Below, one piece after another: positions 8,316-19,619 of a DNA stretch of 19,947 bases; the first letter of the stretch is position 1, and every line of letters starts with the position of its first letter. Location of the stretch: assembly GCA_027012915.1 (NCBI GenBank), contig JALUYN010000099.1, forward strand, positions 1 to 19,947, written 5' to 3'. A program made the position numbers and the translations under genes. Origin of the DNA: Cellvibrionaceae bacterium. Its GTDB lineage: Bacteria > Pseudomonadota > Gammaproteobacteria > Pseudomonadales > Cellvibrionaceae. Under the pieces are notes generated by a model, which was not told the origin of the DNA, ran no database searches, and worked only from the letters and a program-made list of their open reading frames with translations.

Positions 8316-8381
8316 TTTTTCGTAATAACGTATTGTCTGTACGGAGCACCCGGTTAATTTCGCTAGCTCACCAATCTGCAC
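8316..8381 (-). pseudogene. MerR-family metal-responsive regulator, 5' fragment cut by the transposon
   Basis: From a GTG at 8379-8381 the minus strand encodes M-QIGELAKLTGCSVQTIRYYEK, the hallmark winged-helix start of MerR, ZntR, CadR and PbrR-type regulators. It then runs directly into the GGGG of the Tn3-family inverted repeat. GGAG lies 6 nt before this GTG; another GTG sits just before it at 8382-8384. Only about 22 residues of roughly 140 remain. The metal-binding cysteines, dimerisation helix and remaining DNA-binding parts are lost, and are not found beyond the left end of the transposon. The frame stays open into the transposon (to 8196), but that tail is repeat and transposase DNA read in reverse and would not give a functional regulator. 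Confidence 0.9.
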
Positions 8382-8396
8382 CACTCTCTCCGAAAC

Positions 8397-8427
8397 TTGA
8401 CTCTATAGTTACTATAGAGTCTATACT
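8397..8427 (+). promoter_or_regulatory. MerR-type operator/promoter with 19-bp spacer
   Basis: TTGACT (-35) at 8397-8402 and TATACT (-10) at 8422-8427 are separated by 19 bp, the over-long spacing that MerR-family activators correct by DNA distortion. The spacer region holds a perfect dyad, ACTCTATAG and CTATAGAGT around TTA (8400-8420), very like ZntR/CadR/PbrR operators. It sits between the divergent merR fragment and the CDF gene, whose ATG follows 30 bp after the -10. Confidence 0.9.
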
Positions 8428-8457
8428 GCGATCCTATCTAAGTACAGGAGTATTCTC

Positions 8458-9357
8458 ATGAAGGATAGCTGCGCGGGGCAATGTACCAATCAGGTAGAAG
8501 CCGATATAGCCTCACCGCCTATGACAGACACTCCACCCAACGGCGGATTTGTCAGCCAATTCTCGATCCCCAAGATGGATTGCCCGTCTGAAGAGCGGAT
8601 GATCCGTATGGCATTGGATGATCTTGGGCCAGGGATCGCCCTTGAATTTGACACGCCACATCGAAAACTCAAAGTCTTTTATGACAATAACCTGGAAACC
8701 ATACAGTCACGTATCGAATCACTGGGTCTAGGCGCTACGCTGGACTCCACCCAGAATGTTGGCAGCAGTGAATTATCTCAGGCTGTCGCCTCGGAGGATG
8801 CCGTCAATCAGAAAGAGGCCGGGATACTCAAGTGGCTGTTAGCCATCAATGGCATCATGTTTTGTATTGAAATGGTTGTTGGCTGGTACGCCCAGTCAAC
8901 CGGATTGATAGCGGATTCCCTGGATATGTTTGCTGATGCTGCCGTTTATGGATTAGCACTCTACGCAGTTGGTCACGGTGCCCGTATGAAGCTGCGAGCT
9001 GCGCATTTTTCCGGCTGGTTACAAATGATTCTAGCACTTGGCGCACTGAGTGAAGTCATCAGGCGATTTATATTTGGCAGTGAGCCCTTATCCATGCTCA
9101 TGATGAGCTTTGGTTTAATCGCATTGATAGCCAACTGCCTGTGCCTGGTACTGATCCACAAGCAAAAAGACAGTGGCGTACATATGAAAGCGAGTTGGAT
9201 TTTTTCGGCCAACGATGTGATCGCTAATTTAGGGGTTATCGTGGCAGGTTTACTGGTTGCACTAACAGGTTCACGCTACCCGGATTTGGTGATCGGATTC
9301 GTGATCGGGCTAATCGTTTTGAATGGCGCACGCCGTATTCTGCAATTGAAATCGTGA
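8458..9357 (+). CDS. Cation diffusion facilitator (CDF) transporter with N-terminal HMA-like domain
   Basis: 299 residues; AGGAG lies 7 nt before the ATG. Residues 1-10 hold a small Cys pair (CAGQC). Residues about 32-95 form a ferredoxin-like, HMA-type domain with KMDCPSEE, which keeps one of the two cysteines of the usual CxxC. From about 125 there are roughly six membrane segments of CDF type. TM2 carries ADSLDMFAD (D156 and D160), the metal site equivalent of [H/D]xxxD. In TM5 the canonical HxxxD appears as FSAND, with only D253 kept. There is no C-terminal cytoplasmic domain. This resembles the short CDFs (PbtF-like) encoded next to CadR/PbrR-type regulators. It probably exports a divalent metal (Zn, Cd or Pb) from the cytoplasm, in keeping with the MerR-type promoter; the metal itself is inferred. 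Confidence 0.85.
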   Translation: MKDSCAGQCTNQVEADIASPPMTDTPPNGGFVSQFSIPKMDCPSEERMIRMALDDLGPGIALEFDTPHRKLKVFYDNNLETIQSRIESLGLGATLDSTQNVGSSELSQAVASEDAVNQKEAGILKWLLAINGIMFCIEMVVGWYAQSTGLIADSLDMFADAAVYGLALYAVGHGARMKLRAAHFSGWLQMILALGALSEVIRRFIFGSEPLSMLMMSFGLIALIANCLCLVLIHKQKDSGVHMKASWIFSANDVIANLGVIVAGLLVALTGSRYPDLVIGFVIGLIVLNGARRILQLKS

Positions 9358-9464
9358 ACGCAATTATTTTAGCCTATAGCTACACTCTGTTGCCAAACAC
9401 AAAGAAGCGCCAAAAACCAATGTCAAAAAGAAAAACATGAATCATGGAGCTAGGTTAATCCAGT

Positions 9465-10370
9465 ATGCACAATCACGATAATGAACCATCCGCCACGCGT
9501 ATCGGTTGGGCATTCTTTCTCAATCTTGGGTTCACAATCATTGAATTTATTGGTGGTTGGCTCACCAATAGTACAGCGATTATGGCGGACGCGGTTCATG
9601 ACCTCGGCGATAGCTTATCGATAGGACTGGCCTGGATATTAAGCAAGATCGCTGACAAGCAAGCCAATGAAACCTATAGCTACGGCTATCAGCGGTTTTC
9701 CTTATTAGGAGCACTGGTTAACGGTGCGGTTCTAATCGGCGGCTCTGTTTGGGTGTTGAGCGAAGCCATACCCCGTTTATCTAACCCCGAAATGCCGCAT
9801 ACAGAGGGCATGATATTACTAGCCCTATTTGGCGTGGCTGTTAATGGATTTGCGGCTTATAAACTGAGTCATGGGAAATCGCTGAATGAGCGGATTTTGA
9901 ATTGGCATTTACTGGAAGACGTTTTAGGCTGGGTAGCAGTATTACTCATAGCGCTTGTTCTTACCTTTATCGAACTCCCAATACTAGATCCGCTCTTATC
10001 GATCGGTTTTACGCTATTTATACTATTTAATGTCGCTAGGAGCGTCATTGACACCGTTAAGGTTTTTCTTCAGGCAACACCGGACCAGACAATTCAGCAA
10101 AACATAATCAATGACTTGGTATCTCTTGAAAATGTTAAAAGAGTTCATCACGTCCACCTTTGGTCACTTGATGGTAACAACCACGTATTAACCGCACACC
10201 TTGAACTGGATTTGCCGCTTGGAAATTTAACCCAGAAAGAGGTTAAACAAGAGATTTCAGCAATTTTGCAGCGCTACCATTTGTCCCACACAACAATAGA
10301 ACTAGAGCTGCCCGACGAGGTTTGCCGGGACGGAAACTTTACCCAAAATAGTGTGTCCAACGGGCCTTGA
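9465..10370 (+). CDS. CDF zinc/cadmium/cobalt transporter (CzcD/ZitB-like)
   Basis: 301 residues, the usual length. A short His-containing N-terminus (MHNHDNE) is followed by six membrane segments. TM2 has AVHDLGD (H45, D49) and TM5 has WHLLEDVLG (H148, D152), the complete HxxxD pair that binds Zn in ZitB/CzcD-like antiporters. The C-terminal cytoplasmic metal-sensing domain (about 205-285) contains VKRVHHVHLWSLDG. The protein would exchange cytoplasmic divalent metal for protons. It lies 107 bp after the first CDF and points the same way, so it may be read from the same promoter or its own. AGG is about 10 nt before the ATG, a weak ribosome site. CzcD is a reasonable name, but the exact subfamily cannot be fixed by eye. 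Confidence 0.9.
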   Translation: MHNHDNEPSATRIGWAFFLNLGFTIIEFIGGWLTNSTAIMADAVHDLGDSLSIGLAWILSKIADKQANETYSYGYQRFSLLGALVNGAVLIGGSVWVLSEAIPRLSNPEMPHTEGMILLALFGVAVNGFAAYKLSHGKSLNERILNWHLLEDVLGWVAVLLIALVLTFIELPILDPLLSIGFTLFILFNVARSVIDTVKVFLQATPDQTIQQNIINDLVSLENVKRVHHVHLWSLDGNNHVLTAHLELDLPLGNLTQKEVKQEISAILQRYHLSHTTIELELPDEVCRDGNFTQNSVSNGP

Positions 10371-10490
10371 GCCCTAGCATAGGATGAAATTAGTCGCATT
10401 GTTAAAAAAATTCACCAAAAAAGCAGCGCTGTGATCTCATGCACATTGATCCAGCTTGTCATATAGACCAAATGATATATACTTGACCAA

Positions 10491-10808
10491 ATGTTGCGTC
10501 CATTTATCTCTTACCTGTTTATCTTTTCGTTACTCTTTATGGGTATCGAAAATACAGTCGATATCGCCGGTGGTGAACACCCCCATGGAGACGACTATGC
10601 GCATGTCCTAGATAGCGATGGCCCGCATGAATCGGGTTCAGATAGCGACAGCGAGCATTGCTCACATTGCTGTCACGGCCATACCGGCAGCATCGCCAGT
10701 AATATCCCCGTTCTGAACTGTGATATGAATGGCCAGCAGTTTGCTATTTATCAGCCACACCTCCTCAACTTTTCTCAAGCACCTCCCACGCCCCCACCCA
10801 ACGTATAA
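10491..10808 (+). CDS. Small exported His/Cys-rich protein preceding czcCBA
   Basis: 105 residues. It has a hydrophobic signal-like N-terminus (LRPFISYLFIFSLLFMG) and a mature part rich in His, Asp and Ser, with the cluster EHCSHCCHGHTG around residues 55-66. The C-terminus is proline-rich (APPTPPPNV). Small proteins of this kind often stand before czcC in gammaproteobacterial efflux loci and are thought to bind metal in the periplasm; that role is inferred from composition and position. It begins 120 bp after the second CDF and ends 100 bp before czcC. No clear ribosome binding site precedes the ATG at 10491, so the start is less sure than the reading frame. Confidence 0.75.
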   Translation: MLRPFISYLFIFSLLFMGIENTVDIAGGEHPHGDDYAHVLDSDGPHESGSDSDSEHCSHCCHGHTGSIASNIPVLNCDMNGQQFAIYQPHLLNFSQAPPTPPPNV

Positions 10809-10908
10809 ATCATTTCTGATCTTTACCTGCACGCCTGCTGTTGCCGAATACTTCCGCATACAGCCACAGTGGTGTGCACTGATATTCACAGAAATCGGAC
10901 TATGATTT

Positions 10909-12219
10909 ATGCAAACACGAAGCATTATTGCTGCCTTACTATTAGGTAGCCTATCCCTGTTTAGCTGGGCAGATTCAACTAAGTTGCCCCTGCAAGACAC
11001 CGAACAAGCGTCGCGGCGCGTCAACGCTTCCACAACGCTAACCCTGGAAGATGCCATCACCCGCACCCTGAAAAACAATCCACAGTTGTACCAATACCGT
11101 TTTCGCCAGCAGAGCCTTGTAGCACAGCGCGAAAGCAGCTCGCTCTCTCCAGCCCTGAACCTGGGGCTGGAGGTCGAAAACATCGCAGGCAGTGGAGAGT
11201 TTAATGGGGTTGATAGCGCGGAAACCACCCTTGCACTGTCTTCTGTGATTGAACTGGGTGCCAAGGCGCGTTCACGGGTTGCGGTGATTGATGCCAGAAC
11301 CGACCGCTTAAATTTTGAGCGCCAAGCGGCAACGCTGGATGTACTCGGTGAATTAACGACAACGTTTATTCGTTCTCTTTCCACCCAAGAGAACATTGCT
11401 CTTGCAATGGAGGCTGTTGCGCTGTCAGAGCAAATGCTAAAAACCGTTAAACAGCGAGCGTCTAAAGGTGCTGCCCCAGAGGCGGAAGTGATGCGTGCTA
11501 AAGCAGCGCTCACTCGTACTTCCATTCGACTACAGGCATTGCGCAGCAGTTTTAATCGTCAGAAGGTAACGTTAAGCAGCTTTTGGGGCGGTACCAATCC
11601 CCACTTTACTGAGCTGAGTGGCAGCCTGTCTGCATTTGGCGCTTCCGATGATTTTGCCAGTTTATTACAACGCGCCAAGCATTCACCTGCTATTGCCATT
11701 TTCACCAGCGAGGCTCGGTTGAAAGATGCCGAGGTCAAACTGGCTCAGGCACAAAGCCGCGTGGATATTGGCTGGCAATTGGGTGTCAGGCGTTTCGAAG
11801 AAACAGATGACACTGCATTCACTGCGGGTGTTTCGATTCCATTGTTCAGTGGTAAACGTAACCGAGGGGCCGTCGCCTCGGCGTTGGCCGAGCGCAATGC
11901 CGTGGACTACCAGCAAGCTGATGCCCAGCTCAAGTTACACAACCGCTTGTTCGCTGCCTTTTCTCAGCGCGAAGAGAATAAGGCTGCAGTCGAGCAGTTC
12001 AGTTCACATGTCCTACCCGCGCTGGAGCAGGCATTGCGTTTGACACGACAAGCCTATGAAAACGGTCGCTACCGCTATCAAGACTGGATTGCCGCACAGG
12101 AAGAACTGCTCACTGCCAAGCAACAACATATTGAAGCCGCTACTGCAGCACAGCTCAATCAAACACTCATCGAGCAATTAATTGCAGAGCCACTGGCAAC
12201 TAACGATTTATCTTATTAA
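10909..12219 (+). CDS. czcC: CzcC-like outer-membrane efflux protein (TolC/OEP superfamily)
   Basis: 436 residues. There is a signal peptide (MQTRSIIAALLLGSLSLFSWA), then the OEP-fold repeat pattern: LTLEDAITRTLKNNPQL near residue 44, LGLEVENIAG, and a second half with VDIGWQLGVRRFE and GVSIPLFSGKRNRG. Long alpha-helical stretches correspond to the periplasmic tunnel. CzcC forms the outer-membrane channel of the CzcCBA complex and lets the RND pump expel metal to the outside. The gene is followed after 50 bp by czcB, and then by czcA, in the standard order. The Shine-Dalgarno signal is weak. No N-terminal lipobox cysteine is seen. A frameshift-free frame and normal length suggest an intact gene. 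Confidence 0.9.
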   Translation: MQTRSIIAALLLGSLSLFSWADSTKLPLQDTEQASRRVNASTTLTLEDAITRTLKNNPQLYQYRFRQQSLVAQRESSSLSPALNLGLEVENIAGSGEFNGVDSAETTLALSSVIELGAKARSRVAVIDARTDRLNFERQAATLDVLGELTTTFIRSLSTQENIALAMEAVALSEQMLKTVKQRASKGAAPEAEVMRAKAALTRTSIRLQALRSSFNRQKVTLSSFWGGTNPHFTELSGSLSAFGASDDFASLLQRAKHSPAIAIFTSEARLKDAEVKLAQAQSRVDIGWQLGVRRFEETDDTAFTAGVSIPLFSGKRNRGAVASALAERNAVDYQQADAQLKLHNRLFAAFSQREENKAAVEQFSSHVLPALEQALRLTRQAYENGRYRYQDWIAAQEELLTAKQQHIEAATAAQLNQTLIEQLIAEPLATNDLSY

Positions 12220-12228
12220 CAAAGCGCT

Positions 12229-12251
12229 TTGGCAAATAGACAGTTTGCCAA
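12229..12251 (+). repeat. Intercistronic stem-loop between czcC and czcB
   Basis: TTGGCAAA and TTTGCCAA form a perfect 8-bp stem around a 7-nt loop (tagacag), with further G-C pairing possible outside after a bulge. It lies in the 50-bp gap between the czcC stop and the czcB start, just before the AGGA ribosome site. No T-tract follows, so a transcription terminator is unlikely. An mRNA stability or processing element is possible. Confidence 0.6.
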
Positions 12252-12269
12252 GAGCGACAGGAATTCACG

Positions 12270-16450
<4,181 letters not shown>

Positions 16451-16461
16451 CCATCTCCTTC

Positions 16462-16722
16462 TGTTCCAGCCTGATTGAACCGGACACTCTGCTTTTAGAC
16501 AATGATGCCGTTACCTGGAGTGCCGAAGCTGTTACTTTGGTAGTCTCAAACATGATTGTGTGTTGAAAGTGACTCAGCCTACACGGGAGCATATGAAACG
16601 GAATGTGGCGGAGTATATCCGCTATTACAACAATGACTGTCTGCATACCGCTAACAACAGTATGTCACCGGCGGGCTATGAGATGTCCAATTGAAAGTGT
16701 CCGGTTAGGCTTGACCAGAACA
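16462..16722 (+). mobile_element. IS3-family insertion sequence remnant with both ends and a large internal deletion
   Basis: The outer sequences TGTTCCAG... (from 16462) and, on the minus strand, TGTTCTGG... (from 16722) both carry AACCGGACACT at the same distance (16 nt) from the TG end. This gives imperfect inverted repeats with the TG...CA termini of the IS3 family. Between them only about 190 bp remain, including the C-terminal end of OrfB. No flanking target duplication is evident. Confidence 0.65.
16536..16694 (+). pseudogene. IS3-family transposase OrfB, C-terminal remnant
   Basis: The frame encodes FGSLKHDCVLKVTQPTREHM, continues VAEYIRYYNNDCLHTANN and MSPAGYEMSN, and ends at TGA 16692-16694. 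This is the C-terminal region of the rve/DDE domain of IS3-family OrfB; the pattern YIRYYN...RLH...SPxxYE is characteristic. Two positions normally Trp (HDW) and Arg (DRLH) are Cys here, and a stop lies upstream at 16503-16505. The catalytic Asp residues and all of OrfA are missing, so no active transposase is made. Confidence 0.8.
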
Positions 16723-16759
16723 AGTTATGTTGGCTTAGCAGACCGCCCCTACAAACAAT

Positions 16760-16783
16760 CACGGGACAACTGCGTGTCCCGTG
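16760..16783 (-). terminator. Probable terminator of the TonB-dependent receptor gene
   Basis: CACGGGACA and TGTCCCGTG form a perfect 9-bp stem with a 6-nt loop, 33 bp past the receptor stop. On the minus strand it is followed by attgtttgt, moderately T-rich. Confidence 0.6.
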
Positions 16784-16816
16784 AGAAATGAGAAAAGCGA
16801 TTGAGATCTGAAACCC

Positions 16817-18967
16817 TTAGAACGTGAATTTAAAACCTACCTTTGCAGTACGGGGCTTCCCAGGACGAGCCCCGCCCGGACTGCGAGCGACGATATCCTG
16901 TTCATCGAACAGATTATCCACCTTTAGATACACGCTTGTCGCTTCGTTGAGCGGATAGTGGGTAGCCAAATCAAAGACCAACACGTCATCCGTTTTCAGA
17001 AAAGTGTCATCAACACCGCGGCGCTCGCAACTGGTCTCAATACACATTTCATCGACATAGCTGGCGTTCAGGTAGGTACTCCAGCCCGAAGCCAGTTCAA
17101 ACCCAACTTGGGCATTTAAGACATTTTCCGGCACATAGGGTAGCACGTCGCCATCCTGGTTACCGGAATCGGCTGCATCGGTAATTTCGGCATCGGTGTA
17201 GGTGTAGCTCACCGTCAGCGGGATGTTGAGGTCGCGATTTTGGTAAAGGCTACTGCTTAAGGTGAACTCCAGGCCTTTGGTCTCCGACTCTCCTTCACTT
17301 TCCGAACCACTGGTGAGAACGCCGCAGGGGAATGCAACCGAACAGTTGGTGACCTTATTTTCATAATCGCTGTAGAAAGCTACGGCGGAGATACTCAAGT
17401 TGTCACCTTGGAAGCGAGCGCCGACTTCGTAGTTAGTACTCTTCTCCGGGTCAACATTTTCCTGAGACCCCGGGGAGGCCGGAGCAAAACCGGCATGGGC
17501 ACCTGCTAATAGCTGCCACTGGCTATTCAGGTCATAGGTGCCACCAACGCTCCACAATAACTCATCAACGCGATTTTCCGCGGTTACGGTGCTGGAGCTG
17601 CGAGCTATGTCACTGTAGCGGCGTTGCTCGGTTTCGATATCTTCGTAACGCAAACCCAAAGTCAACTCCAGCGCCTCGGTAACAGCCCAGACATCCATCA
17701 CATGCAATGCCAGCGCTTCAGCCTCCTCTACACGGTTGTTACTCGAGCTGGGATCGTTGATGGCGTTAAAGATCAGTTCACCACTGGTCTGTCGGTAAAC
17801 TTCTGTTGGCTGGAAGCGGTCCACGTCATCTTCGTGGTAGCGGATGCCACCTTGCAGCTGATGATTCGCAAACGTCCAGTCTGCGACCAACTGAATCCCT
17901 TTGCTCAGGTACTCCCGGTTATTGTGCTTGATACTGATGTCCGCATCAACGTTGCCATCAAGTATGCCCTGAGCGTTTAGATCGCCATTGTTAGCCGCGT
18001 CGATTACACTACCGAAACTACTGCCATCAATCTTGTCAACTTTAAACCAGTCACGCTTGAATTTGTTGTAGTAAGCGGTAGTGGTCAGGCTGAGCTGTGG
18101 GTTGAGTTGTAGCAAGTAACGGAGATTGGCGCCCGAGTGGCGGGTATTCATCTGATCGAGCGCGCTCAGGCCGTAGCGACGATTTTCATCGGCATCGAAG
18201 TCAGCATCGGTAAGGCCAACATAAGTCTCGTCGGAGGTTTCTTCCGAGTACTGAAATTTGACATCCAGTTGCTGGTAGACAGTCGCCTGGCTGTCGCTGT
18301 TGATGCGGCCCTTGAGCACGTAGTCTTCTATATCAAAACCTGTGTCGCGGCTAGAGCGGTCAATATCCTTGAAGCCATCGCTCTCCTGCTGGTGAGTTTC
18401 CACCAGCCATCCCCAATTTTCTCCGCTGTCGCCATAGCTGGCATTGACACGAGTGCTGCCGAATTCACCAGCCTCCAGGTTGAGCTGACCATGAGCTTCC
18501 TCGGGAATACGGGTGGAGATCAGGTTAACCACACCCGCCACCGTCGATGGACCGTGACGCAGAATAGTGGCCCCCTTCAGCACCTCAACACCGCTCATAC
18601 GCCCTGCAGTCGGGAAGTAGTAGGCTGCGGGAGCCGAATAGGGCGCAGGGGCAATTAGCACACCGTCTTCCATAAGGGTAATCTTTTCGGAACGCTCAGC
18701 ACCGGCACCGCGAATACCAATATTGGGTCTCAGACCAAAACCGTCCTCTTCTTGCAGATAAACTCCTGGCACCTGGCGCACCATGCGGTTGATATCGGTG
18801 TATTCAAACTTCGCCAGTTCTTGCTCATCAACGACAAAGGCAGACCCCGGTAGCTGTTGCGCATCTGCTGGATCGCCGATGATGGTGACTTCCTCCATAC
18901 GGCCACCGTCGGCCAAGGACTGATTGGCCAGCACAATGGCCACTGCGAATAAGGATCGCTTGAACAT
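16817..18967 (-). CDS. TonB-dependent outer-membrane receptor (FecA-like)
   Basis: 716 residues from the ATG at 18965-18967, chosen because GGGGA lies 8 nt before it and the signal peptide (MFKRSLFAVAIVLANQSLA) then starts the protein; an upstream TTG-type start would add 25 residues. A TonB-box-like EEVTIIG is at about 24-30. The plug domain follows (about 35-150: LPGSAFVVDEQEL, PNIGIRGAG, LMEDGVLIAPAPYSAPAAYY, VEVLKGATILRHGPSTVAG, VVNLIST). Then comes a 22-strand-type barrel ending KVGFKFTF, with the terminal Phe needed for outer-membrane assembly. Two Cys pairs (NCSVAFPC, CIETSC) could be disulfides in surface loops. It resembles Fe(III)-dicitrate/siderophore receptors, but the ligand cannot be read from sequence. 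It points toward the czc operon and has no TonB/ExbBD or siderophore genes beside it. Confidence 0.9.
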   Translation of the reverse strand: MFKRSLFAVAIVLANQSLADGGRMEEVTIIGDPADAQQLPGSAFVVDEQELAKFEYTDINRMVRQVPGVYLQEEDGFGLRPNIGIRGAGAERSEKITLMEDGVLIAPAPYSAPAAYYFPTAGRMSGVEVLKGATILRHGPSTVAGVVNLISTRIPEEAHGQLNLEAGEFGSTRVNASYGDSGENWGWLVETHQQESDGFKDIDRSSRDTGFDIEDYVLKGRINSDSQATVYQQLDVKFQYSEETSDETYVGLTDADFDADENRRYGLSALDQMNTRHSGANLRYLLQLNPQLSLTTTAYYNKFKRDWFKVDKIDGSSFGSVIDAANNGDLNAQGILDGNVDADISIKHNNREYLSKGIQLVADWTFANHQLQGGIRYHEDDVDRFQPTEVYRQTSGELIFNAINDPSSSNNRVEEAEALALHVMDVWAVTEALELTLGLRYEDIETEQRRYSDIARSSSTVTAENRVDELLWSVGGTYDLNSQWQLLAGAHAGFAPASPGSQENVDPEKSTNYEVGARFQGDNLSISAVAFYSDYENKVTNCSVAFPCGVLTSGSESEGESETKGLEFTLSSSLYQNRDLNIPLTVSYTYTDAEITDAADSGNQDGDVLPYVPENVLNAQVGFELASGWSTYLNASYVDEMCIETSCERRGVDDTFLKTDDVLVFDLATHYPLNEATSVYLKVDNLFDEQDIVARSPGGARPGKPRTAKVGFKFTF

Positions 18968-19013
18968 GATATAAATCCCCAAAAAAACAGCTAGCAAAAA
19001 TGTAATGGCACAC

Positions 19014-19052
19014 ACATTAACGCAGATACGATTGATTGTCAATTATATTTGC
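19014..19052 (-). promoter_or_regulatory. Promoter and possible Fur-box-like site of the TonB-dependent receptor gene
   Basis: On the minus strand a perfect -35 hexamer TTGACA (19037-19042) is followed after 17 bp by TAATGT (19014-19019), about 47 bp before the receptor ATG. Overlapping the -35, GCAAATATAATTGACAATC (19034-19052) loosely resembles the GATAAT-repeat Fur consensus. The promoter call is reasonable; the Fur call is tentative. Confidence 0.45.
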
Positions 19053-19448
19053 ATTTACACTCTTACACTTGTAGCAGCTTCCCGCTTGATGGGGTTGTAA
19101 TCTGTAGCATCTTGGAGTTCTGGGGATTTTTCCCGCTGACAAAGACCAAAATCGCTGTAGGCCACGCCAAACCATGGCCTTCCGAGGAGCATTAACCTGG
19201 CCTATCCCCCTTTAACGTCTGTAATTGATGCGTCAACCATTATCTGGACACATGATTACACGGCCATTTTAAAACTCTCAAAATCAACCTGTTCCCGCAT
19301 TTTTGATGTGAACAAGCCGCAACGAAAGCTGTGGCTGCTCGCCAAAGGTGCAAAGTCGAAGTGACAAGCAGCTCCCAAAATTTTTAGCAAATCATTGACG
19401 ATTCAAGGCCTCGAGCTGAACTCGGTCCCAGCGGTTGACCGGGTAAAA
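19053..19448. other. Intergenic stretch without a recognisable gene
   Basis: About 400 bp upstream of the receptor promoter contain no credible coding frame on either strand. Around 19231-19300 there is a sequence with a TGGACAC motif (ctggacacatgattacac), which could be an old insertion-sequence end. A short minus-strand frame just before the direct repeat reads FYPVNRWDRVQLEALNRQ before its stop at 19392. It looks protein-like but I could not assign it. Confidence 0.4.
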
Positions 19449-19517
19449 ATCGCCATAGCGAATAAGCTGCAAAAGCCGACTAGCCTTGAAAGCACACCCT
19501 CCTCCTGTGAGGGTGTG
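19449..19517 (+). repeat. Direct repeat copy 2: displaced czcA 3' end plus terminator stem
   Basis: Same 69 bp as 16382-16450, with two substitutions. It still contains the czcA stop context (AAAGCCGACTAG) and the CACACCCTC/GAGGGTGTG stem, but no czcA coding sequence upstream. The stem is followed by taatttt, so this copy looks like the better terminator. Confidence 0.9.
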
Positions 19518-19525
19518 TAATTTTC
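19493..19525 (+). terminator. Second copy of the czc terminator hairpin
   Basis: CACACCCTC (19493-19501) pairs with GAGGGTGTG (19509-19517) and is followed by taattttc. No active plus-strand gene precedes it here. Confidence 0.55.
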
Positions 19526-19619
19526 GACCTGCCCAAAGCAATAAGTAGACGTAATGGGTTTTATCCTCAACTACCATGACCACGGAATATATGCACCGTG
19601 AGCGGGTCTAGATCAGATT

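Noticed and set aside
8196..8384. 62-residue minus-strand frame starting as a MerR regulator
   Set aside because: Only the first 22 or so residues are MerR; the remainder is transposon inverted repeat and antisense tnpA, so it is treated as a cut gene and not as a small regulator.
9367..9395. A MerR-like half-site (CCTATAG) upstream of the second CDF gene
   Set aside because: Only one half of the dyad is recognisable and there is no credible -35/-10 pair with 19-20 bp spacing, so a second MerR promoter cannot be supported.
10662..11525. 287-residue minus-strand open frame opposite czcC
   Set aside because: It is antisense to the clear czcC reading frame and has a low-complexity Ser/Ala/Arg composition typical of a shadow frame.
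12229..12251. Considered as a transcription terminator between czcC and czcB
   Set aside because: There is no T-tract after the stem, and czcCBA are normally expressed as one operon.
19392..19583. Minus-strand frame ending FYPVNRWDRVQLEALNRQ
   Set aside because: Its upstream half is the reverse of the duplicated czcA end and terminator, so as a whole it is not a gene; the last residues could be a remnant, but no family was identified.
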